62,765 nucleotides of DNA from Planctomycetaceae bacterium (GCA_024225195.1 JAAEMV010000853.1:1-62765); one strand, 5' to 3'; shown: positions 17,721-27,497, numbered from the stretch's first letter. Translations and numbers: made by a program. The notes: generated from the sequence alone by a model not told the origin.

Positions 17721-19148
17721 CTACGCCTGAGGCTCCGTCATCCGCATCGCGTCCAGCGCTTCCTCGAGTGTATCCAAGGGAAGAATCTCTTGCTCGATAC
17801 ACAGCTCTCGAATTGTCTTACCTGTCTTGAACGCCTCTTTCGCCAGCTTTGCAGCCCGTTCGTAGCCAATGTGAGGATTGAGACTTGTGCACATCGACAA
17901 ACTTTTTTCAACAAATGACTCGCAGGCTTCAATGTTCGCTTCCATGTCCGCGGCACAAAAATCAACAAACGCGTTAATGCCCTGCGATAGCAAATGAATA
18001 CTTTCCAAAGTCGTTTGACACATGACCGGCATCATAATGTTTAACTGAAACTGGCCACCGCCCGCGCCACTAATTGTTATCGTTTGGTCGTTCCCCATAA
18101 CACGGGCTGCAACCTGCATCATGCTTTCACACAACACCGGATTTACTTTCCCTGGCATGATCGAACTGCCCGGTTGTCTCGTTGGCAACGCTATTTCGTA
18201 AAAACCGCAACGTGGGCCAGACCCCAGCCATCGAATATTATTCGTTACATTAAACAAAGTTGAAGCAATTGTTTTTAGTTGACCATGACAGTCTACCAAT
18301 CCATCCCGCTGTGCGTTTGCTTCAAAATGATTCACGGCCTCAACAAATGCGATACCCGTTGTCGATGCCAACTCAGCAGCAACCCGGTTGCCAAATTCTG
18401 GATGAGTGTTGATTCCTGAACCGACCGCCGTTCCACCAACAGGCAATTCACAAACTGCTTCCACAGCCTGCCGCGCTCGACCGATCGACAATTCTATTTG
18501 CCGAGCCATGCCACCAATCTCCTGCCCCAAACGCAGCGGCGTCGCATCCATTAAATGCGTGCGGCCAATTTTGATGACTTGATCCCACTGAACCGACTTC
18601 TCTTCAAGCGTCTTCTTAAAATACTCTAAAGCAGGAATTAAGGATTTTGTAATTTCCATCGCGACCGCTACATGAATCGCGGTTGGAAACGTATCGTTTG
18701 TGCTCTGCCCCATGTTAACATGGTCATTGGGGTGAATTGGTTTTTCCGCCGCGAATCGATCTCCTCCAGCAATCTCAATCGCACGATTAGAAATCACCTC
18801 GTTGACATTCATGTTACTGGAAGTGCCCGATCCAGTTTGGAACACATCGATCGGAAACTGATCATCCAACTTACCGTCAACCACATCCTGGCAAGCGGCT
18901 AACATCGCTGAAACTTGATCCTCACTAAGCGGATTCTTCCCCGTGCCCATTAGCTTGTTAAGGTCTCGGTTTGCAATGCCACAAGCAGATTTAACCCGAC
19001 CCATCGCGTGGATCATCGCAGGCGGTAAACGCCACCCGGAAACCGGGAAATTCTCTACCGCTCGCTGGGTCTGAGCACCATAATACGCCTGAGCAGGAAC
19101 CATAATGGTGCCCATTGAATCTTGTTCAGCTCTCAAATCGTCCGCCAT
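17721..19148 (-). CDS. fumC: Fumarate hydratase, class II
   Basis: A 475-residue enzyme of the fumarase/aspartase superfamily that interconverts fumarate and L-malate in the TCA cycle; it forms iron-free homotetramers. Family signatures are clear: GAQTQRAVENFPVSG near the N-terminus, QTGSGTSSNMNVNEVISNRA, the KIGRTHLMDATPLRLGQE block with the catalytic His region, and the superfamily signature GSSIMPGKVNPV. The length and the TGK near the C-terminus (AFKTGKTIRELC) are as in other FumC proteins. Aspartate ammonia-lyase is the nearest alternative, but the HPNDHVN and FPVSG motifs favour fumarase. A purine-rich stretch (GAGAAAG) precedes the start. Confidence 0.95.
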   Translation of the reverse strand: MADDLRAEQDSMGTIMVPAQAYYGAQTQRAVENFPVSGWRLPPAMIHAMGRVKSACGIANRDLNKLMGTGKNPLSEDQVSAMLAACQDVVDGKLDDQFPIDVFQTGSGTSSNMNVNEVISNRAIEIAGGDRFAAEKPIHPNDHVNMGQSTNDTFPTAIHVAVAMEITKSLIPALEYFKKTLEEKSVQWDQVIKIGRTHLMDATPLRLGQEIGGMARQIELSIGRARQAVEAVCELPVGGTAVGSGINTHPEFGNRVAAELASTTGIAFVEAVNHFEANAQRDGLVDCHGQLKTIASTLFNVTNNIRWLGSGPRCGFYEIALPTRQPGSSIMPGKVNPVLCESMMQVAARVMGNDQTITISGAGGGQFQLNIMMPVMCQTTLESIHLLSQGINAFVDFCAADMEANIEACESFVEKSLSMCTSLNPHIGYERAAKLAKEAFKTGKTIRELCIEQEILPLDTLEEALDAMRMTEPQA

Positions 19149-19428
19149 GATGTGGTCTTTCTCAATGTCGCATTAATATTTTTTAAACTTCGCGGTACTA
19201 TAAACGGCGTGGTTTTGGTAAATCACGCGTGACCTTAAACTTAGGAAAACTGCAGTTTGTGCCAACTCTCAATCTGCCGCGAATTATTCTGGGTTCCACT
19301 ATCATATCGATTTCACAAACTCGTTGAACCTCGGTTTTGAGTTTCTCGCTTCGTTTGTGGTTATAAGTGTCCAAATCACCAATTCTGTTTAGACTCGAAC
19401 GCTATCACTTCTACTCAAGGCCAATCGC
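19149..19428. other. Divergent promoter region between fumC and pdxH
   Basis: About 280 bases between divergent starts. I see no gene, repeat or riboswitch-like fold; it likely carries both promoters. Confidence 0.35.
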
Positions 19429-20070
19429 ATGGACTTTCAGGCAATCCGCAAAGAATACGAGAACCATGGCATCCTCGAATCCGAACTCACTCCAACTCCA
19501 ATGCCGCTATTTAGACAGTGGTACAAACTGGCCGTTGAGAAGTGCCCTGGGCCATGGTTCGAACCCAATGCAATGGCTCTCGCGACTTCAGATCTCAACG
19601 GCAAAGTAACCAACCGCATCGTGCTTCTTAAGCAGGTCGAAGACGACACCATCAGCTTTTTCACAAACTACGATTCCGAGAAGGGGAAGCAATTAAGCGA
19701 GAATCCTCAGGCTTCCGTTGTTTTCAATTGGCCCTATCTGGGTCGGCAAATACGCATTCGTGGAAGCGTGACGCGTACCACCCGGTCAATCTCTGAAACC
19801 TACTTCCATTCCCGGCCGCGTGGTTCACAAATCGGTGCGTCCGCTTCACTACAATCCTCGGTCGTCTCTTCCCGACAAGAACTCGACTCACGAAAAATTA
19901 CGATCGAAGACAAGCACCGCGATCAAGAGATTCCGCTGCCTGACAACTGGGGTGGGTACAACCTCACCCCCAAAGAAATTGAGTTTTGGCAGGGCAGGCT
20001 GGACAGAATGCACGACCGAATTCTCTACAAGAACGACAGCGGTTGGACGTCAGTGCGATTGTCTCCATAG
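19429..20070 (+). CDS. pdxH: Pyridoxamine 5'-phosphate oxidase
   Basis: A 213-residue FMN enzyme that oxidises pyridoxine or pyridoxamine 5'-phosphate to pyridoxal 5'-phosphate, the last step of vitamin B6 synthesis and salvage. The order of motifs fits: NAMALATSDLNGKVTNRIVLLK, FFTNYDSEKGKQL, the RQIRIRGSV substrate strand, FHSRPRGSQIGASAS and the C-terminal FWQGRLDRMHDR. The C-terminal W..VRLSP ending is the family ending. It is a monocistronic gene converging on the glycosyltransferase gene. Confidence 0.96.
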   Translation: MDFQAIRKEYENHGILESELTPTPMPLFRQWYKLAVEKCPGPWFEPNAMALATSDLNGKVTNRIVLLKQVEDDTISFFTNYDSEKGKQLSENPQASVVFNWPYLGRQIRIRGSVTRTTRSISETYFHSRPRGSQIGASASLQSSVVSSRQELDSRKITIEDKHRDQEIPLPDNWGGYNLTPKEIEFWQGRLDRMHDRILYKNDSGWTSVRLSP

Positions 20071-20170
20071 ACTAAGCAGAATTCAATCGGTGACTCGCTC
20101 GCTGGAGAAATCAATCAACTTCCTCATCAAGCTGTAATCGAGCTAAAACCAGCCTAGGACGTGAACTGCC

Positions 20171-22045
20171 TTAGCGATCCCGACTTTCGCTCTCAATTTC
20201 TGCTCTCAATTTTGCAAACCGTCGATCCCGCGGCCCCATCAAAACAATTCGACTATCCTTTAGAAAATAGCCGGTCGATTCGATTACCGCGTACCCTGGT
20301 GGCAAGCGTCGCTCAAGCTCGGCCTGATAACCTTCTGTAGTTAAGATTGCAGCTTTTGGATACCGCGAAAGAAACTGTTCCAATGATGGCCTAGCCTTCA
20401 CTTTCCAAAACCCGCTTCTAACTGACCAGGAACTATCATTGGCAGCTAACAAGTCTGACGGCTCCTGCGACAATTCGTAGATCGGTCGGCCCGCGTAAAA
20501 GACCCAACTTGATTCCAGTCCGCCAAAGGAAGCGACCGCGACATCATCTTCGATCGCGTCTAACACAACTCGACTGGTCTGCTCTTTACCAACTGATACC
20601 GTTCCATAGCCAAACAGGCCCACACAAAAAAACAACGCCATCCCAGAAAAAACCGGAACAATCCACTGATGTCGATTTCTGGTCATTGCATAAATCAAAC
20701 CCGCTCCACCCAGGATTGGAATCACCCCAAGCGTTGCCAGCCAGGACTGACTTGGCAAGTACCGAGCCGTTGCCCAGCCACCACCAATTGTGATCAACAA
20801 ACCCGCCAACAGTAAACCTCCCACCGCCGCAGCGAACCACTTCTGATCGCCCTTCGAACGACTTTGCGCGAATTGACACAGATAAGTCGCTGTCAACACA
20901 GCCAACGCTGGATAACAGGGAGTCACGTAACTTGGAAGCTTTGTTTGGGCAATCGTAAAGGCTACCACCTGAACACCAACCCAGCACAACATCAAACAAG
21001 CCGAAACTCTCACACCCGACATTTCACTACGTGATCTGCCCACAACCGTTCCGCCATTTTTTAGCAGACCAATAGCAACTGGCCCCCAAAATACGGACCA
21101 AGGGAAAAAACCAACCAGAATTGCAACCGGATAAAACCAGACGCCACCCGAATGATTCTCAAGTGATTCTGTCGCGCGTCCGAAGTGCTCACCCAGAAAA
21201 AACAAACGTGTGAAATCCCCACCCGTTCGTTGATCCACCATGACGTACCACGGCAGAGCAATAGCCAAAACAAGGAGCGCTCCGGTGACAGGTCGCATTG
21301 CCCACAACGTTCTTAAAAAATGCGATGGCTGAAAAGTCCTGAAACAGTTTTCAAAGAATCTCAAAACTGTTCCTCGCCCGCCCTCGGAGGAATCACTGCC
21401 TCGCGAGGGCAACGTCTGAATTAACATGAACAAGCCGATCATGGCCATGGGCAATAAAAAACCAACCGGCCCCTTTGCCAGCACACCCAACCCGAGCATC
21501 AGATACATCCCGGCGACATACCACCGGTTACTTGGAAACCAGACCTTTTCCCGAACTAATCGGAGCTCCCCATTCTTCCGCGAAAAAGTGCCAAGGACGT
21601 ATATCATTAACGCCATCGTCCCACAAAAAATCAAAACCGAATCAGGAGTTGCGGCCCTGGCCGCAACATCGAACATGAGACTAGTCGACAAGGCGATCGC
21701 CGAGTAGAACGCAATCTTAGACCCCAGCAAACGTCGCGCAAGCGCATAGGTAGCAAATGTGGTTCCAGTCGCCAAAGCCGCGGACCAGAATCTCGCCGCA
21801 AATTCATTTACCCCAAAGATGGAGTAGGCGGACATAATCAACCAATACAACAGGACTGGCTTTTGATGCCTTAGCTCGTCGTTAAATATAGGCACAACCC
21901 ACTGACCTTGGGCCAACATCTCGGCGGCGCACCCTGCATTACGAGGCTCATCTCGATCCCACAACTGAGTCTCACCAAGGTTGAAAAAATAGACAACCGT
22001 AGCGATACCCAGCAGAATGATAACGTGCCAAAAAGTTTCACGCAT
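20171..22045 (-). CDS. Membrane glycosyltransferase, family 39 (ArnT/PMT type)
   Basis: A 624-residue polytopic membrane protein. The first extracytoplasmic loop contains LWDRDEPRNAGCAAEM, the Asp/Glu-containing DxDE-type motif of GT-C enzymes such as ArnT and protein O-mannosyltransferases, followed by RHQKPVLLYWL. About ten to twelve hydrophobic helices occupy residues 1-470; the last 150 residues form a soluble domain. Such enzymes use polyprenyl-phosphate sugars to decorate lipid A, glycans or proteins outside the membrane. Sugar and acceptor cannot be told from sequence. It sits 166 bases downstream of aroA on the same strand. Confidence 0.88.
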   Translation of the reverse strand: MRETFWHVIILLGIATVVYFFNLGETQLWDRDEPRNAGCAAEMLAQGQWVVPIFNDELRHQKPVLLYWLIMSAYSIFGVNEFAARFWSAALATGTTFATYALARRLLGSKIAFYSAIALSTSLMFDVAARAATPDSVLIFCGTMALMIYVLGTFSRKNGELRLVREKVWFPSNRWYVAGMYLMLGLGVLAKGPVGFLLPMAMIGLFMLIQTLPSRGSDSSEGGRGTVLRFFENCFRTFQPSHFLRTLWAMRPVTGALLVLAIALPWYVMVDQRTGGDFTRLFFLGEHFGRATESLENHSGGVWFYPVAILVGFFPWSVFWGPVAIGLLKNGGTVVGRSRSEMSGVRVSACLMLCWVGVQVVAFTIAQTKLPSYVTPCYPALAVLTATYLCQFAQSRSKGDQKWFAAAVGGLLLAGLLITIGGGWATARYLPSQSWLATLGVIPILGGAGLIYAMTRNRHQWIVPVFSGMALFFCVGLFGYGTVSVGKEQTSRVVLDAIEDDVAVASFGGLESSWVFYAGRPIYELSQEPSDLLAANDSSWSVRSGFWKVKARPSLEQFLSRYPKAAILTTEGYQAELERRLPPGYAVIESTGYFLKDSRIVLMGPRDRRFAKLRAEIESESRDR

Positions 22046-22211
22046 GGATGAAAGCCTAGGTAACCAAAATACAAAACTTGTAAGCTAGGCAGTTTAAATC
22101 GAAGACAAAAACCCGACAACGGCAAGTTAGGTGCTATCGCATTTAGCAACGACAACAGGAATACCAAGAAATAAAAAATACCGACAGCGACCACTTCGTC
22201 CCACCGGCGAC

Positions 22212-23495
22212 CTAATTTCTCAAAAACCCCTCTAGATCCTCAAAGAAATTTGGATAGGTCTTGGAAACACATTCGGGATCTAAAATCTTAACCCCAGCCT
22301 GCCTCAAACCAGCCAATGCTAAGCTCATCGCCATCCGATGGTCATCATAAGTCTCGATTTCCGCGGGCCGTGTTGCCCCGGGATGAATCGTTAGGCCGTC
22401 CTCACGCTCCTCTACCGTTGCTCCAAGTTTCCGCAACTCAATCGCTAGGTTTCCTATTCGATCTGTTTCTTTCACTCGATTGTGGGCGATATTTCGGACG
22501 TTTGTCGGCCCCTCAACAAACAAAGCAACCGCAGCCAGCGTCTGTACGGTATCGCTGACATTAGACATATCAATATCGATTCCGTGCTTCGCAGGTCCGC
22601 GGACAGTCACCTGCCCCTGCCCCCACTCCACATCACATCCCATCTGCTCAAGACAATTTACAAAACCGACATCCCCCTGAAGCGACCCTGCATCCAAACC
22701 TAGAACTGTCGCCGAACCTCCGCAAATAGCAGCAACCGCCCAAAAATAACTGGCAGACGAAGCATCGGGTTCGATTTGATAGTCGGTCGCTTGATAAGCT
22801 TGCCCGCCCCCAATTTCAAATCTTCCAAATTGCTGGTCGACGTCAACCGCAACGCCAAATGACTCCATCACCCGTTTTGTCATTTCAACGTAAGGCCGGG
22901 AAATCAACGCCCCGTCGATTTCGATAACCGTATCCTGAGCTGCCAACGGGGCCGCCATCATCAGACCACTTAAATACTGACTCGACAAATTTCCTTTGAT
23001 TTTAACCGTGCCACCCTGGGAACGCTGAGTTGAAATTCGAACTGGTGGACAACCACCCGGCGAACCAGCCTCAACATTGAGATGAAGCATCTGAAGTGCA
23101 TCTACTAATGGCCCAATCGGCCGCTGCCGCATTCGCGGAACACCATCAAGAACGTAGTCGCCACCGGCAACAGCCAATACGGCAGTCAAAAAACGGATGG
23201 TGGTACCACTATTTCCAATGAACAAGTCTGCTTTTTGAGTGGGAATAGAACCTCCCACCCCCTCAATGACCGCACGTGACGACGAGGCAGCACGAGAGAC
23301 TGAAACTCCTACGCGATTCAACGACTCAATCATCACCCGCGTATCATCGCTATCGAGAACTCCATCGAGAACTGATCGCCCTGAAGCCATTGCCGCAATC
23401 GGGAGCGCGCGATTGGTGAGACTCTTGGAACCTGGGGGCCGAATGGACGACGCAACGGGCGCAAACACAGGTTTGATTTCCTTATAGCTATTCAT
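22212..23495 (-). CDS. aroA: 3-phosphoshikimate 1-carboxyvinyltransferase (EPSP synthase)
   Basis: A 427-residue enzyme that transfers enolpyruvate from PEP to shikimate-3-phosphate in aromatic amino acid synthesis. Key motifs: PPGSKSLTNRALPIAAMASG (substrate-binding Lys/Ser), the LFIGNSGTTIRFL motif, GVPRMRQRPIGPLV, SSQYLSGLMMAAPL, and C-terminal NRVKETDRI and YDDHRMAMSLALAG. The motif set is complete, so the enzyme is probably active. The LFIGNSGTT spelling (usually GNAGTT) carries a Ser at the residue near the inhibitor site, a natural variation seen in several bacterial lineages. Confidence 0.96.
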   Translation of the reverse strand: MNSYKEIKPVFAPVASSIRPPGSKSLTNRALPIAAMASGRSVLDGVLDSDDTRVMIESLNRVGVSVSRAASSSRAVIEGVGGSIPTQKADLFIGNSGTTIRFLTAVLAVAGGDYVLDGVPRMRQRPIGPLVDALQMLHLNVEAGSPGGCPPVRISTQRSQGGTVKIKGNLSSQYLSGLMMAAPLAAQDTVIEIDGALISRPYVEMTKRVMESFGVAVDVDQQFGRFEIGGGQAYQATDYQIEPDASSASYFWAVAAICGGSATVLGLDAGSLQGDVGFVNCLEQMGCDVEWGQGQVTVRGPAKHGIDIDMSNVSDTVQTLAAVALFVEGPTNVRNIAHNRVKETDRIGNLAIELRKLGATVEEREDGLTIHPGATRPAEIETYDDHRMAMSLALAGLRQAGVKILDPECVSKTYPNFFEDLEGFLRN

Positions 23496-23921
23496 GGATC
23501 CCAGTTTATTGTCTTTCCAACAAATTCATTACCCCAACTCAAGTAAAACCAATATCCGCCACTTGCGACCATGAAAAACAAAAAAGTTCACAGCCGCAGG
23601 CACTCTCGTGACGGACAAAACCACGCCCCGGACATTACAGCCACCCATCCACCCAAAATCGCAAGCCAGCCAGAGGCATCATTTGCGTGCAATCCTATAC
23701 CAAAACCAACGAGCACCCAACGGAAACCACTTCCACGCCGAGCCAACATCGCCAAGAAATCAGTCAACATGCCCCAATTGGACGTCGCTTCTCACAATCC
23801 AGCGCTAAAAAGCGCATTCGGTTTGCCACCTCCGATGGCGAAAACTATACTTCGTGCTAAACAATCTCGTATTCCAAACGAGATATTCATTGATACCGCG
23901 ATACAACCCATGGAGCCCCCG
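23496..23921. other. Region between aroA and the Tat-exported isomerase-like gene
   Basis: About 425 bases. The plus-strand frame of the downstream gene stays open here from 23571, but the translation is low-complexity (many His, Pro, Lys) and the Tat signal with its ribosome binding site shows that the real start is at 23922. On the minus strand a 60-codon frame (23588-23770) encodes a hydrophobic peptide with [18 protein letters not shown]; it lacks a good ribosome binding site and I do not call it. Divergent promoters are expected. Confidence 0.4.
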
Positions 23922-24875
23922 ATGAACACTGGATTTAATCGTCGCCAATTTCTGGCAGCTACCGGAACCGCCGCTGCAATTGGAGCCACAGGAAATCTAG
24001 CCAAGGCTAACTTACTCAATAGTACCCCCGCCAAAGACGAATTATTCGAAATCTCACTGGCTCAATGGTCGCTCCACCGAACACTTCGCAGTGGTAAACT
24101 GGATAACCTTGATTTTGCGAAAACCGCCAAAGAAGAATTTGGGATCTCTGGTATCGAATACGTTAACCAGTTCTTCAAGGACAAAGCTGAAAACGAAAAA
24201 TACTTAGGCCAAATGAAGAAACGGGCCGCCGACCACGGCGTCGAATCAGTTCTGATCATGATCGACGGCGAAGGAGCACTTGGCGACGCCAATGAGGCAG
24301 CTCGAACAAAAGCGATTGAAAATCATTACAAATGGGTCTCCGCTGCAAAATTCCTCGGCTGCCACTCAATTCGCGTCAATGCTAAATCCCAAGGTTCCTA
24401 CCAAGAGCAAGTCTCACTCGCTGCAGACGGACTCGGAAGACTCTCCCAATATGCCGAAAAAATGGGAATCAACGTCATCGTTGAAAACCACGGTGGACTT
24501 TCCTCCAACGGCCAATGGCTTGCCCAGGTTATCAGGAAGGTCAACCTGGACAACTGCGGAACCCTTCCCGATTTCGGAAACTTCCGAATCGGCAAAAACA
24601 AGAAAACAGGCAAGCAGGATTGGTATGATCGCTATATGGGAATGTCGGCTTTGCTGCCCTTCGCCAAAGCAGTGAGCGCTAAAAGTCATGACTTTGACGC
24701 CGACGGAAATGAAACCTCGACGGACTATCTGAAAGTGATGCAAATGGTCATGGATTCTGGCTACCACGGGTGGGTCGGCATTGAATACGAAGGTGGCAAA
24801 CTGAGCGAAGCCGATGGAATCAAGGCGACCAAGAAATTGTTAGAGTCCTGCCGACAACAACTTAGCGACGCTTAA
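23922..24875 (+). CDS. Tat-exported sugar phosphate isomerase/epimerase-like TIM barrel
   Basis: A 317-residue protein of the xylose-isomerase-like TIM-barrel superfamily. I start at the ATG at 23922 because GGAG lies six bases upstream and the product then begins with a twin-arginine signal ([19 protein letters not shown]). The expected metal ligands are present: Glu in VIVENHGG, Asp in LPDFGNF, His in AKSHDFD and Glu in VGIEYEG. It is therefore probably an active metal-dependent isomerase or epimerase exported in folded form. This type is greatly expanded in planctomycetes. The substrate is unknown. A strong terminator follows at 24951. Confidence 0.85.
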   Translation: MNTGFNRRQFLAATGTAAAIGATGNLAKANLLNSTPAKDELFEISLAQWSLHRTLRSGKLDNLDFAKTAKEEFGISGIEYVNQFFKDKAENEKYLGQMKKRAADHGVESVLIMIDGEGALGDANEAARTKAIENHYKWVSAAKFLGCHSIRVNAKSQGSYQEQVSLAADGLGRLSQYAEKMGINVIVENHGGLSSNGQWLAQVIRKVNLDNCGTLPDFGNFRIGKNKKTGKQDWYDRYMGMSALLPFAKAVSAKSHDFDADGNETSTDYLKVMQMVMDSGYHGWVGIEYEGGKLSEADGIKATKKLLESCRQQLSDA

Positions 24876-24950
24876 TTCACGCTGTCGCAGGAGGTGCCGG
24901 GCATTTCAACAACCTAAACTACCAGCGCCACCCAAACCTAACCCAACTCC

Positions 24951-24980
24951 AGTCCAGCGGCTAATCCGCTGGACTTTTTT
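24951..24980 (+). terminator. Intrinsic terminator after the isomerase-like gene
   Basis: A perfect 10-bp stem, AGTCCAGCGG with CCGCTGGACT, five-base loop CTAAT, then a T run. Confidence 0.92.
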
Positions 24981-25275
24981 AATGTTTCACAGCTCATTTT
25001 CAAAAAAAAGCTAAAGAGGACACTTTGGATATGCAACCCAACCGCGTGCACACTTTTTAAGCACAACGAGACTGCACAACAAACGAGCACGCGTGCACGG
25101 TTTATTTGCAAAACCGCCATTTCGCCGTAAGTGCAAGCAGTTTAATGACATTAGTTCGACTGCTTGCCATCGGGTGATTATGGGGCTGAAGAGATGCTCA
25201 GTCGGAGCCAAGGGGCTTCGGGGAGCAAACGTTATTCAGAAACCCCCAGATATCGCACAGCGAAAGGAGTCCACT
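24981..25275. other. Leader region of the ribbon-helix-helix gene
   Basis: Nearly 300 bases with no convincing gene. The reading frame of the downstream gene is open back to 25093, but the strong AAAGGAG before the ATG at 25276 marks the real start. A ribbon-helix-helix protein often represses its own promoter, so an operator may be here; I could not pick out a clear inverted repeat. Confidence 0.35.
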
Positions 25276-25842
25276 ATGAACGACCTCATGATGCAAAAAG
25301 AAGGTTTTACAGGACGTTGTCAAAAAGTATTACAAGTCGCCAAGCCGCTCTTTCACGAGAAGCCGGATTGGGTCACTTTCTTCCGGGAAACCCTGGGAGT
25401 CAAAGGAGCCGCTAGGGCCGTTTTTCCATCCCAAGAGGAATACGTCCTCTTCGAGCAATCGGCTGAATTCGCCGAGATCCAGAAGATGGTCGCCAGCCTG
25501 AGAACCAGAAAAGCAGGTGGCAGCAAAAACGAAGCAACCCGCGTAATCACCGTTCGACTTCCGGAGAGCCTCCACGAAGCTCTCAAAGCTGAAGCAAGCG
25601 ACCACAACACAAGCATGAACAAGCTCTGCATCTCAAAACTATTGCAGGTTCTCGTTGAAAACGAAAAAGCGGCGAAAAACCCACCCGTTCCTCGCCCCTC
25701 AACGCTCCCCTCCAACCCAGTCCCCAAGCCGACCCCGTCACCACTAGCAACCCAGCCAACCCCCACGACGCCAAGTCCTAATTTCCGGTCCACCTACACA
25801 CCGCCAACCAACCCCGGACAACCATTTCGGTTCGGCCAGTAA
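25276..25842 (+). CDS. Ribbon-helix-helix (Arc/HicB-like) protein with Pro-rich tail
   Basis: A 188-residue protein with an excellent ribosome binding site (AAAGGAG at 25264-25269, six bases before the ATG). Residues about 83-120 form a ribbon-helix-helix DNA-binding domain: the strand TRVITVRLPESLHEALKAEA followed by a second helix with SMNKLCISKLLQ, as in Arc, CopG and the C-terminal domain of HicB antitoxins. The N-terminal 80 residues are helical with no known fold (KPDWVTFFRETLGVKG). The last 55 residues are a Pro/Thr/Ser-rich tail (TPSPLATQPTPTTPSPN). No toxin-like gene adjoins it, so it is either an orphan regulator or the DNA-binding partner of something elsewhere. The stop codon lies in a tandem repeat. 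Confidence 0.72.
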   Translation: MNDLMMQKEGFTGRCQKVLQVAKPLFHEKPDWVTFFRETLGVKGAARAVFPSQEEYVLFEQSAEFAEIQKMVASLRTRKAGGSKNEATRVITVRLPESLHEALKAEASDHNTSMNKLCISKLLQVLVENEKAAKNPPVPRPSTLPSNPVPKPTPSPLATQPTPTTPSPNFRSTYTPPTNPGQPFRFGQ

Positions 25843-25876
25843 TTCGGTTTGGTCAGTAATTCGGTTTGGCCAGTAA
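25826..25876. repeat. Three tandem 17-bp units over the stop codon
   Basis: Units TTCGGTTCGGCCAGTAA, TTCGGTTTGGTCAGTAA and TTCGGTTTGGCCAGTAA lie head to tail. The first contains the end of the coding sequence (F-G-Q-stop) and each later copy repeats the stop, though in shifted frames because the unit is 17 bp. It looks like a recent slippage or duplication product. Confidence 0.9.
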
Positions 25877-26158
25877 TTAACTACCGGCAGACAGTAACGC
25901 GAACTTCGCATTTCGGGCATGAAAACCGGATGCGAGAAACCACCCAGAACTTCCAACCGGCCGCGGTTCCCGCCCAGCCCACTGGAAGGCCTGAAAGATA
26001 TCCCACCTGAATAACAAACCTTCACGGGCGTCACGCCGTTGCTTCACGCGACGGCTTGACGCTTTTTTTGCCCACCTGAGATCCAATTTGAATTAAGCTA
26101 CCCCCTATCAGCCACAGCCCGAACAACCGCCTCTCAATCCAAGAAACTACCAATCGGT
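25843..26158. other. Region between the RHH gene and the flavoprotein gene
   Basis: About 315 bases holding the tandem repeat, a strong terminator at 26028 and the flavoprotein promoter. I see no gene. Confidence 0.4.
26028..26069 (+). terminator. Intrinsic terminator after the RHH gene
   Basis: A 12-bp stem with one mismatch (GCGTCACGCCGT with ACGGCTTGACGC), an 11-base loop and seven T residues. It lies 186 bases after the stop, which implies a long 3' untranslated region. Confidence 0.88.
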
Positions 26159-27457
26159 TTGAATAACTGGAATGTAATCATCATTGGAGCTGGAGCAGCC
26201 GGACTAATGGCTGCCGCGAGCGCTGCTGCGCGAGGCCAGCGAGTCCTTCTTTTAGAAAAAAACAAGAAGCTTGGCGTCAAAATACTCATGTCAGGTGGCA
26301 CCCGCTGCAACATTACCCACGACTGTGATGTAAAATCAATCGTTTCTGCCTTTGGCCGCCAAGGAAAATTCCTTCACTCAGCCCTTGCTGCCCTGCCCCC
26401 CAAAGAAGTCATTCAAAAGATTGAAAGTCAGGGCGTCGAAACCAAAGTCGAATCAACGGGAAAGATATTTCCCGTCAGCAACAAGGCAATCGACGTCCGA
26501 GACGCCTTGGTAAACCTTGCCTTGACCGCGGGCGCTAAGATTAAACCAGAACAAACCGTTCTGGAAATACGAAAGTCGGGCAACCAATTCCAGATTGAAA
26601 CCCAAACTGACCACTTTGAATGCGCCGCACTGATCATCACAACCGGGGGAAAGTCTTACCCCGGATGCGGCACAACTGGCGATGGCTACCAGTGGGGCCA
26701 ACAATTTGGGCACTCGATCATCGACACCGTCCCTGCACTCGTCCCCATTCTCAACGACTGCAAGTGGGCGAACGATCTCAAAGGGATCACAATCGAGCAC
26801 ACCTCCGTCGATATCTGGCAGCCCGCACAAAACACAAGCGACTCGGAAGTACTCACCAAGTCAGAACGAAAAGCTCGCAAGTCGCGATCGCTCGCCAACC
26901 GAGACGGTTCCTTCCTATTCACACACTGGGGGTTTTCTGGACCCGCAATACTCGATGTTAGTCGCGCTGTCGCCAGACACTCCAACCGCCGCTCACTGGA
27001 ACTGATCTGTGACTTTTACCCCCAACTTTCAGTCGGACAGCTTGAGGAATCACTCCGGAACAAAAAAACAAAAAACGGGAAACAACAAACTGGAAACCTA
27101 CTCAACGAACTATTCCCCAAACGCCTTGCTGAATCACTCATTCAATCGGCGAACATAGAACTTGAATCTCGAAACGCAGAACTTTCCAAATCCCAATTCA
27201 GCGATCTAGTAAACCAAGTGAAACGTTGCCGATTTTCAATCAATGGCACACTTGGCTTTGAAAAAGCAGAAGTCACTGCGGGCGGAATAAATTTAAAAGA
27301 AATTGACAGTAAGACAATGCAGTCGAAAACAACCCCGGGGCTCTACTTTGCAGGGGAAGTACTCGACTTGGATGGCCCCATTGGTGGATTCAATTTTCAA
27401 TCCGCGTTCAGCACCGGATGGCTGGCTGGACTCTCCGCGGTCAGAGATACCGACTAA
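26159..27457 (+). CDS. FAD-dependent oxidoreductase, BaiN/HI0933 family
   Basis: A 432-residue flavoprotein starting at TTG (the in-frame start just before the dinucleotide-binding strand). The N-terminus has the Rossmann motif IIGAGAAGLMAAASAAARG and the family signature GGTRCNITHDC; GGKSYPGCGTTGDGY and the C-terminal YFAGEVLDLDGPIGGFNFQ, with its GGFN ending, are also typical of the HI0933/BaiN group. Members are annotated as putative aminoacetone oxidases or 7-alpha-dehydroxylation flavoproteins; the general physiological role remains unclear. It converges with hslU, with stops 40 bases apart. Confidence 0.92.
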   Translation: MNNWNVIIIGAGAAGLMAAASAAARGQRVLLLEKNKKLGVKILMSGGTRCNITHDCDVKSIVSAFGRQGKFLHSALAALPPKEVIQKIESQGVETKVESTGKIFPVSNKAIDVRDALVNLALTAGAKIKPEQTVLEIRKSGNQFQIETQTDHFECAALIITTGGKSYPGCGTTGDGYQWGQQFGHSIIDTVPALVPILNDCKWANDLKGITIEHTSVDIWQPAQNTSDSEVLTKSERKARKSRSLANRDGSFLFTHWGFSGPAILDVSRAVARHSNRRSLELICDFYPQLSVGQLEESLRNKKTKNGKQQTGNLLNELFPKRLAESLIQSANIELESRNAELSKSQFSDLVNQVKRCRFSINGTLGFEKAEVTAGGINLKEIDSKTMQSKTTPGLYFAGEVLDLDGPIGGFNFQSAFSTGWLAGLSAVRDTD

Positions 27458-27497
27458 GCAAACCGAGACTTGGATTAACCACCTACAACATCGACTA

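Noticed and set aside
23588-23770. 60-codon minus-strand frame encoding a hydrophobic peptide upstream of aroA
   Set aside because: It could be a small membrane protein in an aroA transcript, but there is no good ribosome binding site and I recognise no family.
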